23,898 nt of DNA from Xanthobacteraceae bacterium (GTDB lineage: Bacteria; Pseudomonadota; Alphaproteobacteria; Rhizobiales; Xanthobacteraceae): the NCBI GenBank assembly GCA_030039105.1, contig JASHQO010000077.1, forward strand, positions 1 to 23,898, in the 5' to 3' direction. The first letter of the stretch is position 1; the number at the start of each line of letters is the position of its first letter. The notes below the pieces were generated by a model. The model did no database searches and had not been told where the DNA came from. It was given only the letters and a program-made list of their open reading frames with translations. Made by a program: the position numbers and the translations under genes. Below, piece after piece: positions 14,714 to 22,411 of the stretch.

Positions 14714-15157
14714 TCAGCGCAGCGGCGGCGTCACTGGCGCGGTCTCGCCCGGCGCCCGCCGCGCCACCGAATATTTCATGTTGGCGGTGTCGCCCTGCCA
14801 ATAGAACGTGTAGTCGACGGCGACATTGCCGCCATCGGGCAGCGGCATCACCGCGCTACAGACGACGTCGTCCTTGGTCGACGACACGGCCTTGATCGAC
14901 GCGTAGGTGGTCGGCTCGAGCTTGAGCTGCCTCAAAACGTCGGCGAGCGATCTTTTGGCGGCGCTGGAATCGCAGGCCGGCAGCACGAGGCGGTCGCGGA
15001 CGCCGTTGTAGAGAAAGACGCCGCAGACGGCGAGCACCGGAATGCCGAGCAGGCGGAAAATGAAGCGATAGGACGAATAGGGCGCCGAAGTTCTGCCGGC
15101 ATCGGGCGGCCGCTTCCAGGGGCGCGCGCGAATGGGTTGTGGGTTTTGATCGGTCAT
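14714..15157 (-). CDS. Conserved hypothetical protein with one membrane anchor
   Basis: The protein is 147 aa. A proline- and arginine-rich cytoplasmic N-terminus (1-30) is followed by one transmembrane segment at about 32-51 (FRLLGIPVLAVCGVFLYNGV). The remaining ~95 residues are predicted outside the cytoplasmic membrane, with two cysteines (C62 in LPACDSS, C100 in VVCSAVM) that could form a disulfide, and a YTFYWQGDTANMKYS segment. I do not recognise a functional family; it resembles small uncharacterised proteins seen in Bradyrhizobium relatives. GAGAG lies 7 bases before the ATG at 15157. It is the last gene on the strand after pntB, separated from it by a repeat, and its stop is one base from the stop of the convergent hydantoinase-type gene, so no room exists for a separate terminator. 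Confidence 0.7.
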   Translation of the reverse strand: MTDQNPQPIRARPWKRPPDAGRTSAPYSSYRFIFRLLGIPVLAVCGVFLYNGVRDRLVLPACDSSAAKRSLADVLRQLKLEPTTYASIKAVSSTKDDVVCSAVMPLPDGGNVAVDYTFYWQGDTANMKYSVARRAPGETAPVTPPLR

Positions 15158-15176
15158 GCAGCGGCTCTCGTGTCCT

Positions 15177-15260
15177 CGTCATTGCGAGGAGCGGAGCGAC
15201 GAAGCAATCCAGAGGAGCGGCGCCGCCGGACCGGATTGCTTCGCTTTGCTCGCAATGACG
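15177..15260. repeat. Palindromic element, family A (CERSEAIQ-type), between pntB and the hypothetical gene
   Basis: Left arm cgtcattgcgaggagcggag (15177-15196, continuing to 15210) and right arm ggattgcttcgctttgctcg (15233-15252, continuing to 15260) are imperfect complements around a short GC-rich loop. It fills most of the space between the two genes and could form a large stem-loop in the transcript. Confidence 0.85.
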
Positions 15261-15263
15261 ATA

Positions 15264-16658
15264 TCACACCGACTTGACGATCTCCTCGGTCATCTTCTTC
15301 GCGTCGCCAAGGAGCATCATGGTGTTGTCGCGGTAGAACAGCGGATTGTCGATCCCGGCGTAGCCGGACGCCAGCGACCGCTTGTTGAACATCACCGTGC
15401 CGGCCTTCCACACCTGCAGCACCGGCATGCCGTAGATCGGCGATTTCGGATCTTCCTCGGCGGCCGGATTGGTGACGTCGTTGGCGCCGATCACGTAGGC
15501 GACGTCGGCCTGGGCGAATTCGGAATTGATGTTCTCCAGCTCGAACACGTCGTCGTACGGCACGTTGGCTTCGGCGAGCAGCACGTTCATGTGGCCCGGC
15601 ATGCGGCCGGCCACCGGATGAATGGCGTATTTGACGTCGACGCCTTCGTGCTTGAGCTTGTCGCCCATCTCGCGCAGCGCATGCTGCGCCTGCGCCACCG
15701 CCATGCCGTAGCCCGGCACGATGATGACCTTGCCGGCATTTTTCAGAATGAAGGCGGCGTCCTCGGCCGAGCCGATCTTGACCGGCTTCTGCTCGCCGCC
15801 GCTCGCCGGGCCCGCCACCTCGCCACCGAAGCCGCCGAGAATCACCGAGATGAACGAGCGGTTCATGCCCTTGCACATGATGTAGGACAGGATCGCGCCC
15901 GAGGAGCCGACCAGCGCGCCGGTGATGATCAGGGCCGAGTTGCCGAGCGTAAAGCCGATGCCCGCGGCCGCCCATCCCGAATACGAGTTCAGCATCGAGA
16001 TCACGACCGGCATATCGGCGCCGCCGATCGGGACGATGATCAGGACGCCGAGCAGGAACGACACCGCGGCGATCAGCCAGAATGTGAGGTGGAGCTGCGC
16101 GTTGAAGAACCACACGATCAGCACGACCAAGGCGATGCCGAGGGCGATGTTGATGGCGTGGCGCGCCGGCAAAATGATCGGCGCGCCGCTCATGCGGCCG
16201 GAAAGCTTCAGGAACGCGATCACCGAGCCGGTAAAGGTGATGGCGCCGATGGCGACGCCAACCGACATTTCGATCAGGCTCTGGCCGTGGATGGCGTTTT
16301 CGACGCCGATGCCGAAGGCTGCAGGAGCGTAGAGCGCGCCGGCCGCCACCAGCACCGCCGCCATGCCGACCAGCGAATGGAACGCCGCCACCAGTTCCGG
16401 CATTGATGTCATCGGCACGCGGCGCGCGATCACCGCGCCGATGCCGCCGCCGATGGCCATGCCGAGCACGACCAGCCCCCAGGCGGCCGCCGACGCCGGC
16501 GGGTGCGACGCCAAAGTCGTCAGCACCGCGATCGCCATGCCGATCATGCCGAGCGTGTTGCCGCGGCGGCTGGTTTCCGGGCTGGAAAGGCCGCGCAGCG
16601 CCACGATGAACAAGGCGCCAGCGAGCAGATAAAGCAGCGCAGCGAGATTGGCGCTCAT
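15264..16658 (-). CDS. pntB: NAD(P) transhydrogenase subunit beta
   Basis: The protein is 464 aa, the normal PntB length. The N-terminal ~265 residues form eight to nine transmembrane helices (domain II), including the conserved histidine H94 in AFHSLVGM used in proton transfer and the loop IGGADMPVVISMLNSYSGWA-type. The C-terminal domain III binds NADP(H): PGYGMAVAQAQHAL at 315-328, HPVAGRMPGHMNVLLAEA and GANDVTNPAAEEDP at 391-404. Together with PntAA and PntAB it uses the proton gradient to drive hydride transfer from NADH to NADP. GGAG lies 7 bases before the ATG. The gene is downstream of pntAB, separated by a ~120-bp repeat element. Confidence 0.96.
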   Translation of the reverse strand: MSANLAALLYLLAGALFIVALRGLSSPETSRRGNTLGMIGMAIAVLTTLASHPPASAAAWGLVVLGMAIGGGIGAVIARRVPMTSMPELVAAFHSLVGMAAVLVAAGALYAPAAFGIGVENAIHGQSLIEMSVGVAIGAITFTGSVIAFLKLSGRMSGAPIILPARHAINIALGIALVVLIVWFFNAQLHLTFWLIAAVSFLLGVLIIVPIGGADMPVVISMLNSYSGWAAAGIGFTLGNSALIITGALVGSSGAILSYIMCKGMNRSFISVILGGFGGEVAGPASGGEQKPVKIGSAEDAAFILKNAGKVIIVPGYGMAVAQAQHALREMGDKLKHEGVDVKYAIHPVAGRMPGHMNVLLAEANVPYDDVFELENINSEFAQADVAYVIGANDVTNPAAEEDPKSPIYGMPVLQVWKAGTVMFNKRSLASGYAGIDNPLFYRDNTMMLLGDAKKMTEEIVKSV

Positions 16659-16682
16659 GATTTGGCTCCGAGCCCACGACCG

Positions 16683-16802
16683 TCATGCCCGGCCTTGTGC
16701 CGGGCATCCACGTCTTTGCAGCGTGAGACGAAAGACGTGGATGGCCGGGCGTAGGCGAGCGGAAGCGACGCCGTTCTTCGAACGGCTATGCCCGGCCATG
16801 AC
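16683..16802. repeat. Three-hairpin palindromic element (family B) inside the pnt operon
   Basis: Four nested or consecutive inverted repeats are visible: atgcccgg/ccgggcat (16685-16707), ccacgtcttt/aaagacgtgg (16708-16717 with 16731-16740, perfect), gccgttc-ttc-gaacggc (16770-16786) and atggccgggc/gcccggccat (16741-16750 with 16790-16799, perfect). It occupies most of the 181-bp gap between pntAB and pntB, so it is probably transcribed and could affect relative expression of the two subunits. Confidence 0.9.
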
Positions 16803-16839
16803 GACGGCATTTTGCGAAAAGGAGAATTCACGGACATCG

Positions 16840-17220
16840 TCATTTTTTCTTCTTCTGGTACATCGCCAGCATGCGCTGGGTGACCAGGAAGCCGCCGAAG
16901 ATATTGACCGACGCAAATGTCAGCGCGACGAAGCCAAGCGCGCGAGCCCAGAGCGGCCCGTCGTCATTGGCGACCAGCGCCACGCCGACCGCGAGCAGCG
17001 CGCCGACCACGATCACCGACGAGATGGCGTTGGTCACCGACATCAGCGGCGTATGCAGCGCCGGCGTCACCGACCAGACCACGTAATAGCCGACGAACAC
17101 CGCCAGCACGAAGATCGAGAGCCGGAACACGAACGGATCGGCAATGTCGCTCGCGGCGTGGGCCGCGCCGTTGCCGATGGTGGCGAGATCAAGCTGGCCG
17201 ATGATCGAGAGCATCATCAT
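16840..17220 (-). CDS. pntAB: NAD(P) transhydrogenase subunit alpha part 2 (membrane domain)
   Basis: The protein is 126 aa from the first of three consecutive ATG codons at 17220-17212; GGAG lies 7 bases before the first. It has three to four membrane segments: FVFRLSIFVLAVFVGYYVVW, ISSVIVVGALLAVGVAL and LGFVALTFASVNIFGGFLVT, and ends in a lysine cluster. The TPALHTPLMSVTNAISSV segment is the conserved domain-II signature. In the three-subunit form known from Rhodospirillum rubrum this short chain is separate from the soluble PntAA, as here. It lies 48 bp after pntAA. Confidence 0.93.
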   Translation of the reverse strand: MMMLSIIGQLDLATIGNGAAHAASDIADPFVFRLSIFVLAVFVGYYVVWSVTPALHTPLMSVTNAISSVIVVGALLAVGVALVANDDGPLWARALGFVALTFASVNIFGGFLVTQRMLAMYQKKKK

Positions 17221-17235
17221 CAATGGTCTCCAGTT

Positions 17236-17264
17236 CGCTTTGCCCCCCACAAGGGGAGGGCGAA
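17236..17264. repeat. Short family-C palindrome between pntAA and pntAB
   Basis: The 48-bp spacer contains cgctttgccccccacaaggg continuing to gagggcgaaa, an imperfect hairpin that looks like a minimal remnant of the GC-rich element seen at 11626-11793 and 23396-23515. Confidence 0.5.
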
Positions 17265-17268
17265 AAAC

Positions 17269-18402
17269 TCACGCCGCCGTCTTCGGCTGGAAATTCGGAT
17301 GCACGACGGCGCCGTCGCGGGTCAGCGCCGTCGCCTTGACGATGTCGTCGTCCCAGTTCACGGCCAGCGCCTTGGTCTTCTTGTCGATCAGGTTTTCCAG
17401 GAACGCCAAGAGGTTCTTGGCGTAAAGGTTCGACGCCGTGGCCGCAAGCCGGCCCGGCACGTTGCGATAGCCGACCACTTTGACGCCGTTCCGCTCGGTC
17501 ACCGCGTCGGCGCTGACGCCTTCGACGTTGCCGCCGCGTTCGACCGCGAGATCGACCACGACCGAGCCCGGCCGCATCGACGCCACCATGTCCTTCGAGA
17601 TCAATCGCGGCGCCGGCCGGCCGGGAATGAGCGCGGTGGTGATGACGATGTCCTGCTTCTTGATGTGCTCGGCGACCAGCGCGGCCTGCTTGGCCTGGTA
17701 CTCCTTCGACATTTCCTTGGCGTAGCCGCCAGCAGTCTCGGCGGCTTTGAATTCCTCGTCCTCGACGGCGATGAATTTGGCGCCGAGGCTTTCGACCTGC
17801 TCCTTGGCCGCCGGCCGCACGTCGGTCGCGGTGACGATGGCGCCGAGGCGCCGCGCGGTGGCGATCGCTTGCAGGCCGGCGACGCCGGCGCCCATGATGA
17901 AGATCCTGGTGGCCGGCACCGTGCCGGCCGCCGTCATCATCATCGGCAGGGCGCGGCCGAATTCGGCCGCGGCGTCGATCACGGCGCGGTAGCCGGCGAG
18001 ATTGGCCTGGCTCGACAGCACGTCCATCACCTGGGCGCGGGTGATGCGCGGCAAAAGCTCCATGGCGAAGCCGGTGACGCCGGCATCGGCCATGGCCCGG
18101 ACGCCTGCGTCATTGCCGTAGGGATCCATGATAGCGACGACGAGGGCGCCCTTCTTGAGCTTCGACAGCTCAGCACCCTGCGGGCGGCGCACCTGCAGCA
18201 CCACGTCGGCGCCGTTGAGCGCGTCAGCGGCGACGGTAGCGCCGGCCGCCGTGTAGTCGGAATCCAGTATGCCGGACTTGACGCCGGCGCCCGGCTCGAC
18301 CGCCACCTCGGCGCCGAGCCCGATCATCTTCTTGACGGTTTCCGGCACCGCGGCCACCCGCGGCTCGCCCGCATCGGTTTCGGCAACAACCGCGACCTTC
18401 AT
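17269..18402 (-). CDS. pntAA: NAD(P) transhydrogenase subunit alpha part 1 (soluble NAD(H)-binding domain I)
   Basis: The protein is 377 aa from the ATG at 18402, preceded by GGAGGA; a longer frame upstream has no ribosome site. The alanine dehydrogenase-like fold starts MKVAVVAETDAGEPRVAAVP. The NAD-binding loop is IMGAGVAGLQAIATARRLGA, followed by the ribose-binding TDVRPAAKEQVESLGA. Further conserved pieces are AMELLPRITRAQVMDVLSSQ, VITTALIPGRPAPRLI and PGSVVVDLAVERGGN. Size and the absence of membrane helices match the separate domain-I subunit of the three-gene transhydrogenase. The coxIV gene lies 66 bp upstream and pntAB 48 bp downstream. Confidence 0.96.
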   Translation of the reverse strand: MKVAVVAETDAGEPRVAAVPETVKKMIGLGAEVAVEPGAGVKSGILDSDYTAAGATVAADALNGADVVLQVRRPQGAELSKLKKGALVVAIMDPYGNDAGVRAMADAGVTGFAMELLPRITRAQVMDVLSSQANLAGYRAVIDAAAEFGRALPMMMTAAGTVPATRIFIMGAGVAGLQAIATARRLGAIVTATDVRPAAKEQVESLGAKFIAVEDEEFKAAETAGGYAKEMSKEYQAKQAALVAEHIKKQDIVITTALIPGRPAPRLISKDMVASMRPGSVVVDLAVERGGNVEGVSADAVTERNGVKVVGYRNVPGRLAATASNLYAKNLLAFLENLIDKKTKALAVNWDDDIVKATALTRDGAVVHPNFQPKTAA

Positions 18403-18468
18403 GATTCCTCCGACGGCCGCCGCTAATGCACGGCCGGCCACGAGCCGATTGGATAGCGGAAACGCGAC

Positions 18469-18621
18469 TTACGTCAGGAAAATCGCCATCAGGATCACGA
18501 TCGAAACCACAATGGCCATGACGACCTTCACCAGGGTGATGAAGTTTTTATAGGTCTGTTCGTGAGCGGCGTAATCGTTGCCTGTTGCGGTTGCGTATTC
18601 GATTTCACCGTGCTCGGCCAT
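18469..18621 (-). CDS. aa3-type cytochrome c oxidase subunit IV (bacterial small subunit)
   Basis: This 50-residue protein begins MAEHGEIEYATATGNDYAAH, followed by EQTYKNFITLVKV and one membrane helix to the C-terminus (about 31-50, VMAIVVSIVILMAIFLT). The polar head with YATATGNDYAAHEQTY and a single helix is the signature of the proteobacterial aa3 oxidase subunit IV, which packs against the core subunits of the terminal oxidase. An ATG two codons earlier (18627) sits only 2 bases after GGAG; from the ATG at 18621 the GGAGAG site is 6 bases away, so 18621 is preferred. It is the first gene of the strand that continues into pntAA. The main oxidase genes are not in the window. Confidence 0.9.
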   Translation of the reverse strand: MAEHGEIEYATATGNDYAAHEQTYKNFITLVKVVMAIVVSIVILMAIFLT

Positions 18622-18654
18622 TGCCATCTCTCCAAACCGCCCCATTTGCCGGCG

Positions 18655-18683
18655 GACTTAGCGTAATTGCCGGGGGTAAGCAA
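18655..18683 (-). promoter_or_regulatory. Possible promoter of the coxIV-pnt strand
   Basis: On the minus strand TTGCTT (18683-18678) and TAAGTC (18660-18655) are separated by 17 bases and lie about 30 bases before the gene start. The match to the housekeeping consensus is weak; the position is right for the first gene of the strand. Confidence 0.3.
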
Positions 18684-18710
18684 CGGCACGGTGCGGTTGC
18701 GCGCAATTTT

Positions 18711-18830
18711 CGTCATATTGCGAGGAGCCGGAGCGACGAAGCGATCCAGCGCTGCGGGAATGGCTGGATTGCTTCGCGGAGCCTGTTATCGGGCCGGCTA
18801 TTTCAGGCCGGACCGTTGGCGCGCAATGAC
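18711..18830. repeat. Family-A palindromic element between coxIV and the Rieske gene
   Basis: The left arm has tcatattgcgaggagccgga onward to gcgatcca; the right arm has tggattgcttcgcggagcct and, after a ~35-base interruption (with its own ggccggctatttcaggcc hairpin), gcgcgcaatgacgg. It is a family-A element interrupted by another palindrome. It occupies the middle of the 300-bp divergent gap at 18622-18921; outside it only the weak promoter candidates are seen. Confidence 0.75.
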
Positions 18831-18853
18831 GGCTGCGGTTCCCTTGCGTCGCC

Positions 18854-18882
18854 TTGTCGGGGCCCGGCCGAATCCTTACTGT
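18854..18882 (+). promoter_or_regulatory. Possible promoter of the Rieske oxygenase gene
   Basis: TTGTCG (18854-18859) and TACTGT (18877-18882) are 17 bases apart, about 40 bases before the ATG at 18922. It is a partial consensus match only. Confidence 0.3.
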
Positions 18883-18921
18883 CAAGCCAACATCGCCATA
18901 TCGGCCACGGACGACGCCTCC

Positions 18922-20208
18922 ATGTTGCGCAAAGAGCAAAACGAACTTCTGACCCAGACCGGCCCCGGCACCCCGATGGGGCAGCTTTTCCGCTCCTACT
19001 GGCTGCCGGTGCTGCTCGCCGTGGAGCTGCCCGAGAACGATTGCCCGCCGGTGCGGGTGAAAATCCTGTCGGAGCGGCTGCTCGCCTTCCGCGACTCCGA
19101 CGGCAAATACGGCCTGATCGACGAATTCTGCGCCCATCGTGGCGTCTCGCTGTGGTTCGGCCGCAACGAGGCGGGCGGGCTGCGCTGCCCCTATCACGGC
19201 TGGAAATACGACGTGAACGGCCAGTGCATGGAAGTGCCGTCCGAGCCGGTCGAGAGCGGCTTCTGCAAGAAGGTCAAGCTCACGTCCTATCCGCTGGTGA
19301 AGCGCGGCGCCGTGCTGTGGGCCTATATGGGCCCGGTCGAGCGGAAGCCGCCGCTGCCGGAATGGGAATTCGCCATGGTGCGGCCGGAGCAGACATTCGT
19401 GTCGAAGCGGCTGCAGGAGTGCAACTGGCTGCAAGCCATGGAAGGCGGCATCGATTCCAGCCACGTCTCGTTCCTGCACCGCGGCGATCTTTCGTCCGAT
19501 CCGCTGTTCAAGGGCGCCAAGGGCAATCAGTACAATCTCTCCGACATGCAGCCGCATTTCGAAGTGGTCGAACAGCCCGGCGGCCTGTTCATCGGCGCAC
19601 GCAGGAATGCCGAGAACGGCAACTACTATTGGCGCATCACGCCGTGGGTGATGCCGTGCTTCACCATGATCCCGCCGCGTGGCGATCATCCGATCCACGG
19701 CCATTTCTGGGTGCCGATCGACGACGAGAGCTGCTGGGCCTGGAGTTACGACTTCCATCCGGTGCGGGCGCTGACCAAGACCGAGGTCGACGCCATGAAG
19801 GACGGCGCTGGCGTGCACTGCAAGGTCGACGCCGCGTTCCGGCCGCTCGCCAACAAGGACAACGACTATCTGATCGACCGTGCCGCGCAAAAAGCCGGCA
19901 AGACCTTTAGCGGTGTTGCCGGTTTCGCCATGCAGGACGCTTCGCTGCAGGAGAGCATGGGTCCGATCTGCGATCGTACCAAGGAGAACCTGGTCTCCAC
20001 CGACAACGGCATCATCATGGCGCGCCACCGCCTGATGCGCGCCGCCAAGGCGCTGGTCGAAAAGGGCATGACGCCGCCCGGCATCGACCCGGCGCACCAG
20101 AAAATCCGCTCGTGCTCGATCGTGCTGCCGCCGGACGTCGCCTTCAAGGATGGCGCCAAGGAAGCGCTGACGCCGACCAAGCCCGGCATGGCGCAGACCA
20201 CGGTGTAG
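18922..20208 (+). CDS. Rieske non-haem iron oxygenase, phthalate 4,5-dioxygenase-type catalytic subunit
   Basis: The protein is 428 aa, close to phthalate dioxygenase oxygenase (about 440). The Rieske [2Fe-2S] ligands are C70 and H72 (CAHRG) and C89 and H92 (CPYHGWKY). The mononuclear iron site includes H181 and H186 in the GGIDSSHVSFLHRGD segment, with D178 as the conserved bridging aspartate that links the two sites between subunits. The start at 18922 (MLRKEQNELLTQTGPGTPMG) matches the family N-terminus; the longer upstream frame only translates a repeat. Such enzymes add O2 to aromatic acids or demethylate aryl ethers, using electrons from a separate reductase; no reductase is in the window. 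The flavoprotein downstream is on the opposite strand and is not that reductase type. Ring substrate unknown. Confidence 0.92.
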   Translation: MLRKEQNELLTQTGPGTPMGQLFRSYWLPVLLAVELPENDCPPVRVKILSERLLAFRDSDGKYGLIDEFCAHRGVSLWFGRNEAGGLRCPYHGWKYDVNGQCMEVPSEPVESGFCKKVKLTSYPLVKRGAVLWAYMGPVERKPPLPEWEFAMVRPEQTFVSKRLQECNWLQAMEGGIDSSHVSFLHRGDLSSDPLFKGAKGNQYNLSDMQPHFEVVEQPGGLFIGARRNAENGNYYWRITPWVMPCFTMIPPRGDHPIHGHFWVPIDDESCWAWSYDFHPVRALTKTEVDAMKDGAGVHCKVDAAFRPLANKDNDYLIDRAAQKAGKTFSGVAGFAMQDASLQESMGPICDRTKENLVSTDNGIIMARHRLMRAAKALVEKGMTPPGIDPAHQKIRSCSIVLPPDVAFKDGAKEALTPTKPGMAQTTV

Positions 20209-20538
20209 CTTCGGCACCTGCCGCATAATGCGCGGGCCGGGTGTGCCGGCGATTTTTGTCGCGAGCTTAAGCTTCTTGCGCGCCGCGTCGGCGCTTGCCT
20301 GAGCCATCCTGCGTCGACCCCGCCGACGTCGCTCCGAGCATCGCGCAGCCTCGATCGCCAAACGCGAGCCGAGCGACGTGCCGCGCATCGAACGCGCGGC
20401 ACGACTTGCCGCCGCCGGCGCGACGGCAACGGACGAATACAAGCGCCTGCGCGAGAACGCGGCCCGCGAACCAGGGTCGCGAAGTGTCGGAACGGTCTGT
20501 GAATTGTGAGCTCGGCGCCGCGGGACTTTCCGCTTTGT
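20209..20538. other. 330-bp gap with possible gene relics
   Basis: This lies between the convergent Rieske and flavoprotein genes. On the plus strand, about 20340-20510, an open stretch without a start codon reads like a protein tail (REPSDVPRIERAARLAAAG, TDEYKRLRENAA) and ends at TGA. On the minus strand about 35 codons from an ATG at 20306 (MAQASADAARKKLKLATKI) run into the Rieske gene. Neither has a ribosome site plus a full-length product. I read the region as rearranged debris; no clear terminator hairpin with a T-run was found. Confidence 0.4.
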
Positions 20539-22212
20539 CTACATGTTTTCAGTCACCGCGTTCCGTCCCGCAATAAATCCCTGGCACACCGCGCGCGGCA
20601 GGCCGTGCATGGAGAAGCCGCCGGCGGATTCGCCGCCGCAATAGAGGCCGGGGATGACCTCGCCCTTCATGTCGATCACCTGGCAGCGGGCATTGATGCG
20701 CAGGCCGGCGCGGGTATCGTGGATCACCGGCGTTGCCCAGGCGGCGTAGAACGGCGGCTTGGCGATCTTGTGCAGCGGCTTCGGCTTGCCGAAGTCGGCG
20801 TCCTTGCCGGCATCGACAAAGGAGTTGTAGCGCGCAACCGTGCCGACCAGATTTTGCGGCGGCATCGCCACGCGCTGAAATTTCATTTTAATCATGGCGG
20901 CGAGCGCGGCGATGCTGTCGGCCGCGAAGAAGAAGCCTTCGGCGACGTCGACGTGGGGCGGCGCCGGCGTCCACTTCTCGCGCACGCAGGCGTCGGCATC
21001 GAAGATCGCCCAGATCGGGCCGCCGCCGTTATGGCCGTCGCCGATACCGGCGAGCGCGGCGTTGATGAAATTGCCCGGATCGTATTTCTGGTTCTTGGCG
21101 TTGAGGTAGCTGCCCGGCTCATACGGATTGGTGCTCTGATAGGTGTTGTAATTGAAGTGGCCGGCAGTCTCGTCATAGAAGCGGCTGCCGAGCATGTTGA
21201 CCAGGATGACGTCCTGCCAGTCTTTCACCGGCAGCCCGATGGCGCGCGCCTTGTGAAAAACCTCGCTGCCCGGATACCAGCGCACGTTGACATAACCGTA
21301 CTGGCAGCCGATGGCGCCGGGCTTGGTGATGCCCGAACCGAATTCGCCGGTGTAGTTGAACAGCCCCCACAGCGCGGCGCCGATGTCGATCGCGGCGATC
21401 TCGCCGCTGGCGTCCTGGTCCGACCACGGCATGCCGGCGAGCCCGCAGTATTCTTCCGTCAGCCGCGGATCGAACATGCGGCGGAAATTGACATTGCCGG
21501 TCGAGCCGCCGGTGGCGACGATCACCGCCTTGCGGGCGCGGATGTTGAGCTTGCGACCTTTATGATCGACGGCGATGCCGGTGACGCGGCCGTCGCGCGG
21601 CGCCGCTCGGTGAATCGCCGTCATGCGATGATCGAGCAGGATGTCGACGCCGGCCTTGCGGGCGGCGGCTTCCAGCGGCCGGATCAGACCGGCGCCGGCG
21701 CGGATTTCGTCGTCGTCGGGATTGGCCGGGCCGCCGGTGTGGACCATCGCGTAGTCCTCGACCGAAATCTGCATCGTGCGCAGCATCGAGACGCCGATCT
21801 CGTGGCCGATCTTGTTCGGCTGGCGGTCGATGACCTTGACGCCATGGGCCAACAGGAATTCGAACGCCGCGACGCTGTTGTCGGCGAAGGCGCGGATGAT
21901 CTCGCGGTCGTTGTAGCGATAGGGCGGAAAGCCGTTGGTCTCGACCACCGACCAGTCGGTCAAATCCTGGAAGAACAGGTCGGCGGAATCCTCGATGCCG
22001 TATTTCTTCTGGTAGCTGGTGCCGCCGCCGAGCGGCAAATTGCCGCCTGAGGTGATGGCATGGCCGCCGACGTGATTCTCGGCTTCGACCACGATCACCG
22101 ACGCGCCGGCCTCGCGCGCCACGACGGCCGCGGGCAAGCCGGTCGCGCCCGAGCCGATCACGACCACATCGGCCTCGCGGTCCCACGTTGATGGCGCAAT
22201 GTTCTCTTCCAC
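20539..22212 (-). CDS. FAD-dependent oxidoreductase (fumarate reductase flavoprotein / 3-ketosteroid dehydrogenase-like)
   Basis: The protein is 557 aa from a GTG start at 22212; there is no ATG at the expected position and the ribosome site is weak. The dinucleotide-binding motif is VVVIGSGATGLPAAVVAREA (GxGxxG at 20-25) with the ribose-binding E43, followed by HAITSGGNLPLGGGTS. A GG-loop region KAVIVATGGSTGN and the C-terminal FAD-binding GLYCGGESAGGFSMHGLPRA complete the FAD_binding_2 pattern. No signal peptide or haem-binding motif is present, so it is a soluble cytoplasmic enzyme that probably reduces or desaturates a C-C bond. It is divergent from the GlcG-like gene; between them is a repeat. 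Substrate unknown. Confidence 0.87.
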   Translation of the reverse strand: MEENIAPSTWDREADVVVIGSGATGLPAAVVAREAGASVIVVEAENHVGGHAITSGGNLPLGGGTSYQKKYGIEDSADLFFQDLTDWSVVETNGFPPYRYNDREIIRAFADNSVAAFEFLLAHGVKVIDRQPNKIGHEIGVSMLRTMQISVEDYAMVHTGGPANPDDDEIRAGAGLIRPLEAAARKAGVDILLDHRMTAIHRAAPRDGRVTGIAVDHKGRKLNIRARKAVIVATGGSTGNVNFRRMFDPRLTEEYCGLAGMPWSDQDASGEIAAIDIGAALWGLFNYTGEFGSGITKPGAIGCQYGYVNVRWYPGSEVFHKARAIGLPVKDWQDVILVNMLGSRFYDETAGHFNYNTYQSTNPYEPGSYLNAKNQKYDPGNFINAALAGIGDGHNGGGPIWAIFDADACVREKWTPAPPHVDVAEGFFFAADSIAALAAMIKMKFQRVAMPPQNLVGTVARYNSFVDAGKDADFGKPKPLHKIAKPPFYAAWATPVIHDTRAGLRINARCQVIDMKGEVIPGLYCGGESAGGFSMHGLPRAVCQGFIAGRNAVTENM

Positions 22213-22248
22213 TGTTCTCGTTCCCCGCTTATTCCTGCTTTTTCTCCC

Positions 22249-22352
22249 CCGTCATGGCCGGGCTTGTCCTGGCTTGTCCCAGCCATCTACGTCTTTGGCT
22301 CGGCGCGCGCCTTAAGACGTGGATGCCCGCGACAAGCGCGGGCATGACGGGT
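22249..22352. repeat. Family-B palindromic element upstream of the GlcG-like gene
   Basis: cccgtcatggccgggcttgt at the left and atgcccgc-gacaagc-gcgggcat (22323-22345, perfect 8-bp stem) followed by gacggg at the right are complementary ends. Inside, tacgtcttt pairs with aagacgtgg. It has the same architecture as 16683-16802. Confidence 0.85.
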
Positions 22353-22366
22353 CGAAAATTCGGATC

Positions 22367-22380
22367 GCTGTTATAACAGC
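22367..22380 (+). promoter_or_regulatory. Perfect 14-bp palindrome overlapping a -10-like box
   Basis: GCTGTTATAACAGC is a perfect inverted repeat centred at 22373/22374. It contains TATAAC, a good -10 match, 35 bases before the ATG at 22412, though no convincing -35 element stands 17 bases upstream. The layout suits a repressor operator overlapping the promoter of the GlcG-like gene. Confidence 0.4.
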
Positions 22381-22411
22381 CTTCCATGTTGCTGCGGATA
22401 AGGATTTTGCC

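Noticed and set aside
16648..18426. Long plus-strand open frame (592 codons) opposite the pnt genes
   Set aside because: It has a His/Arg/Asp-rich composition with no domain; the minus strand encodes three clearly identified transhydrogenase subunits.
18658..20442. Minus-strand open frame (594 codons) opposite the Rieske oxygenase
   Set aside because: Most of it is the shadow of the Rieske gene. Only its first ~35 codons in the gap (from 20306) look natural, and these are recorded as a possible relic.
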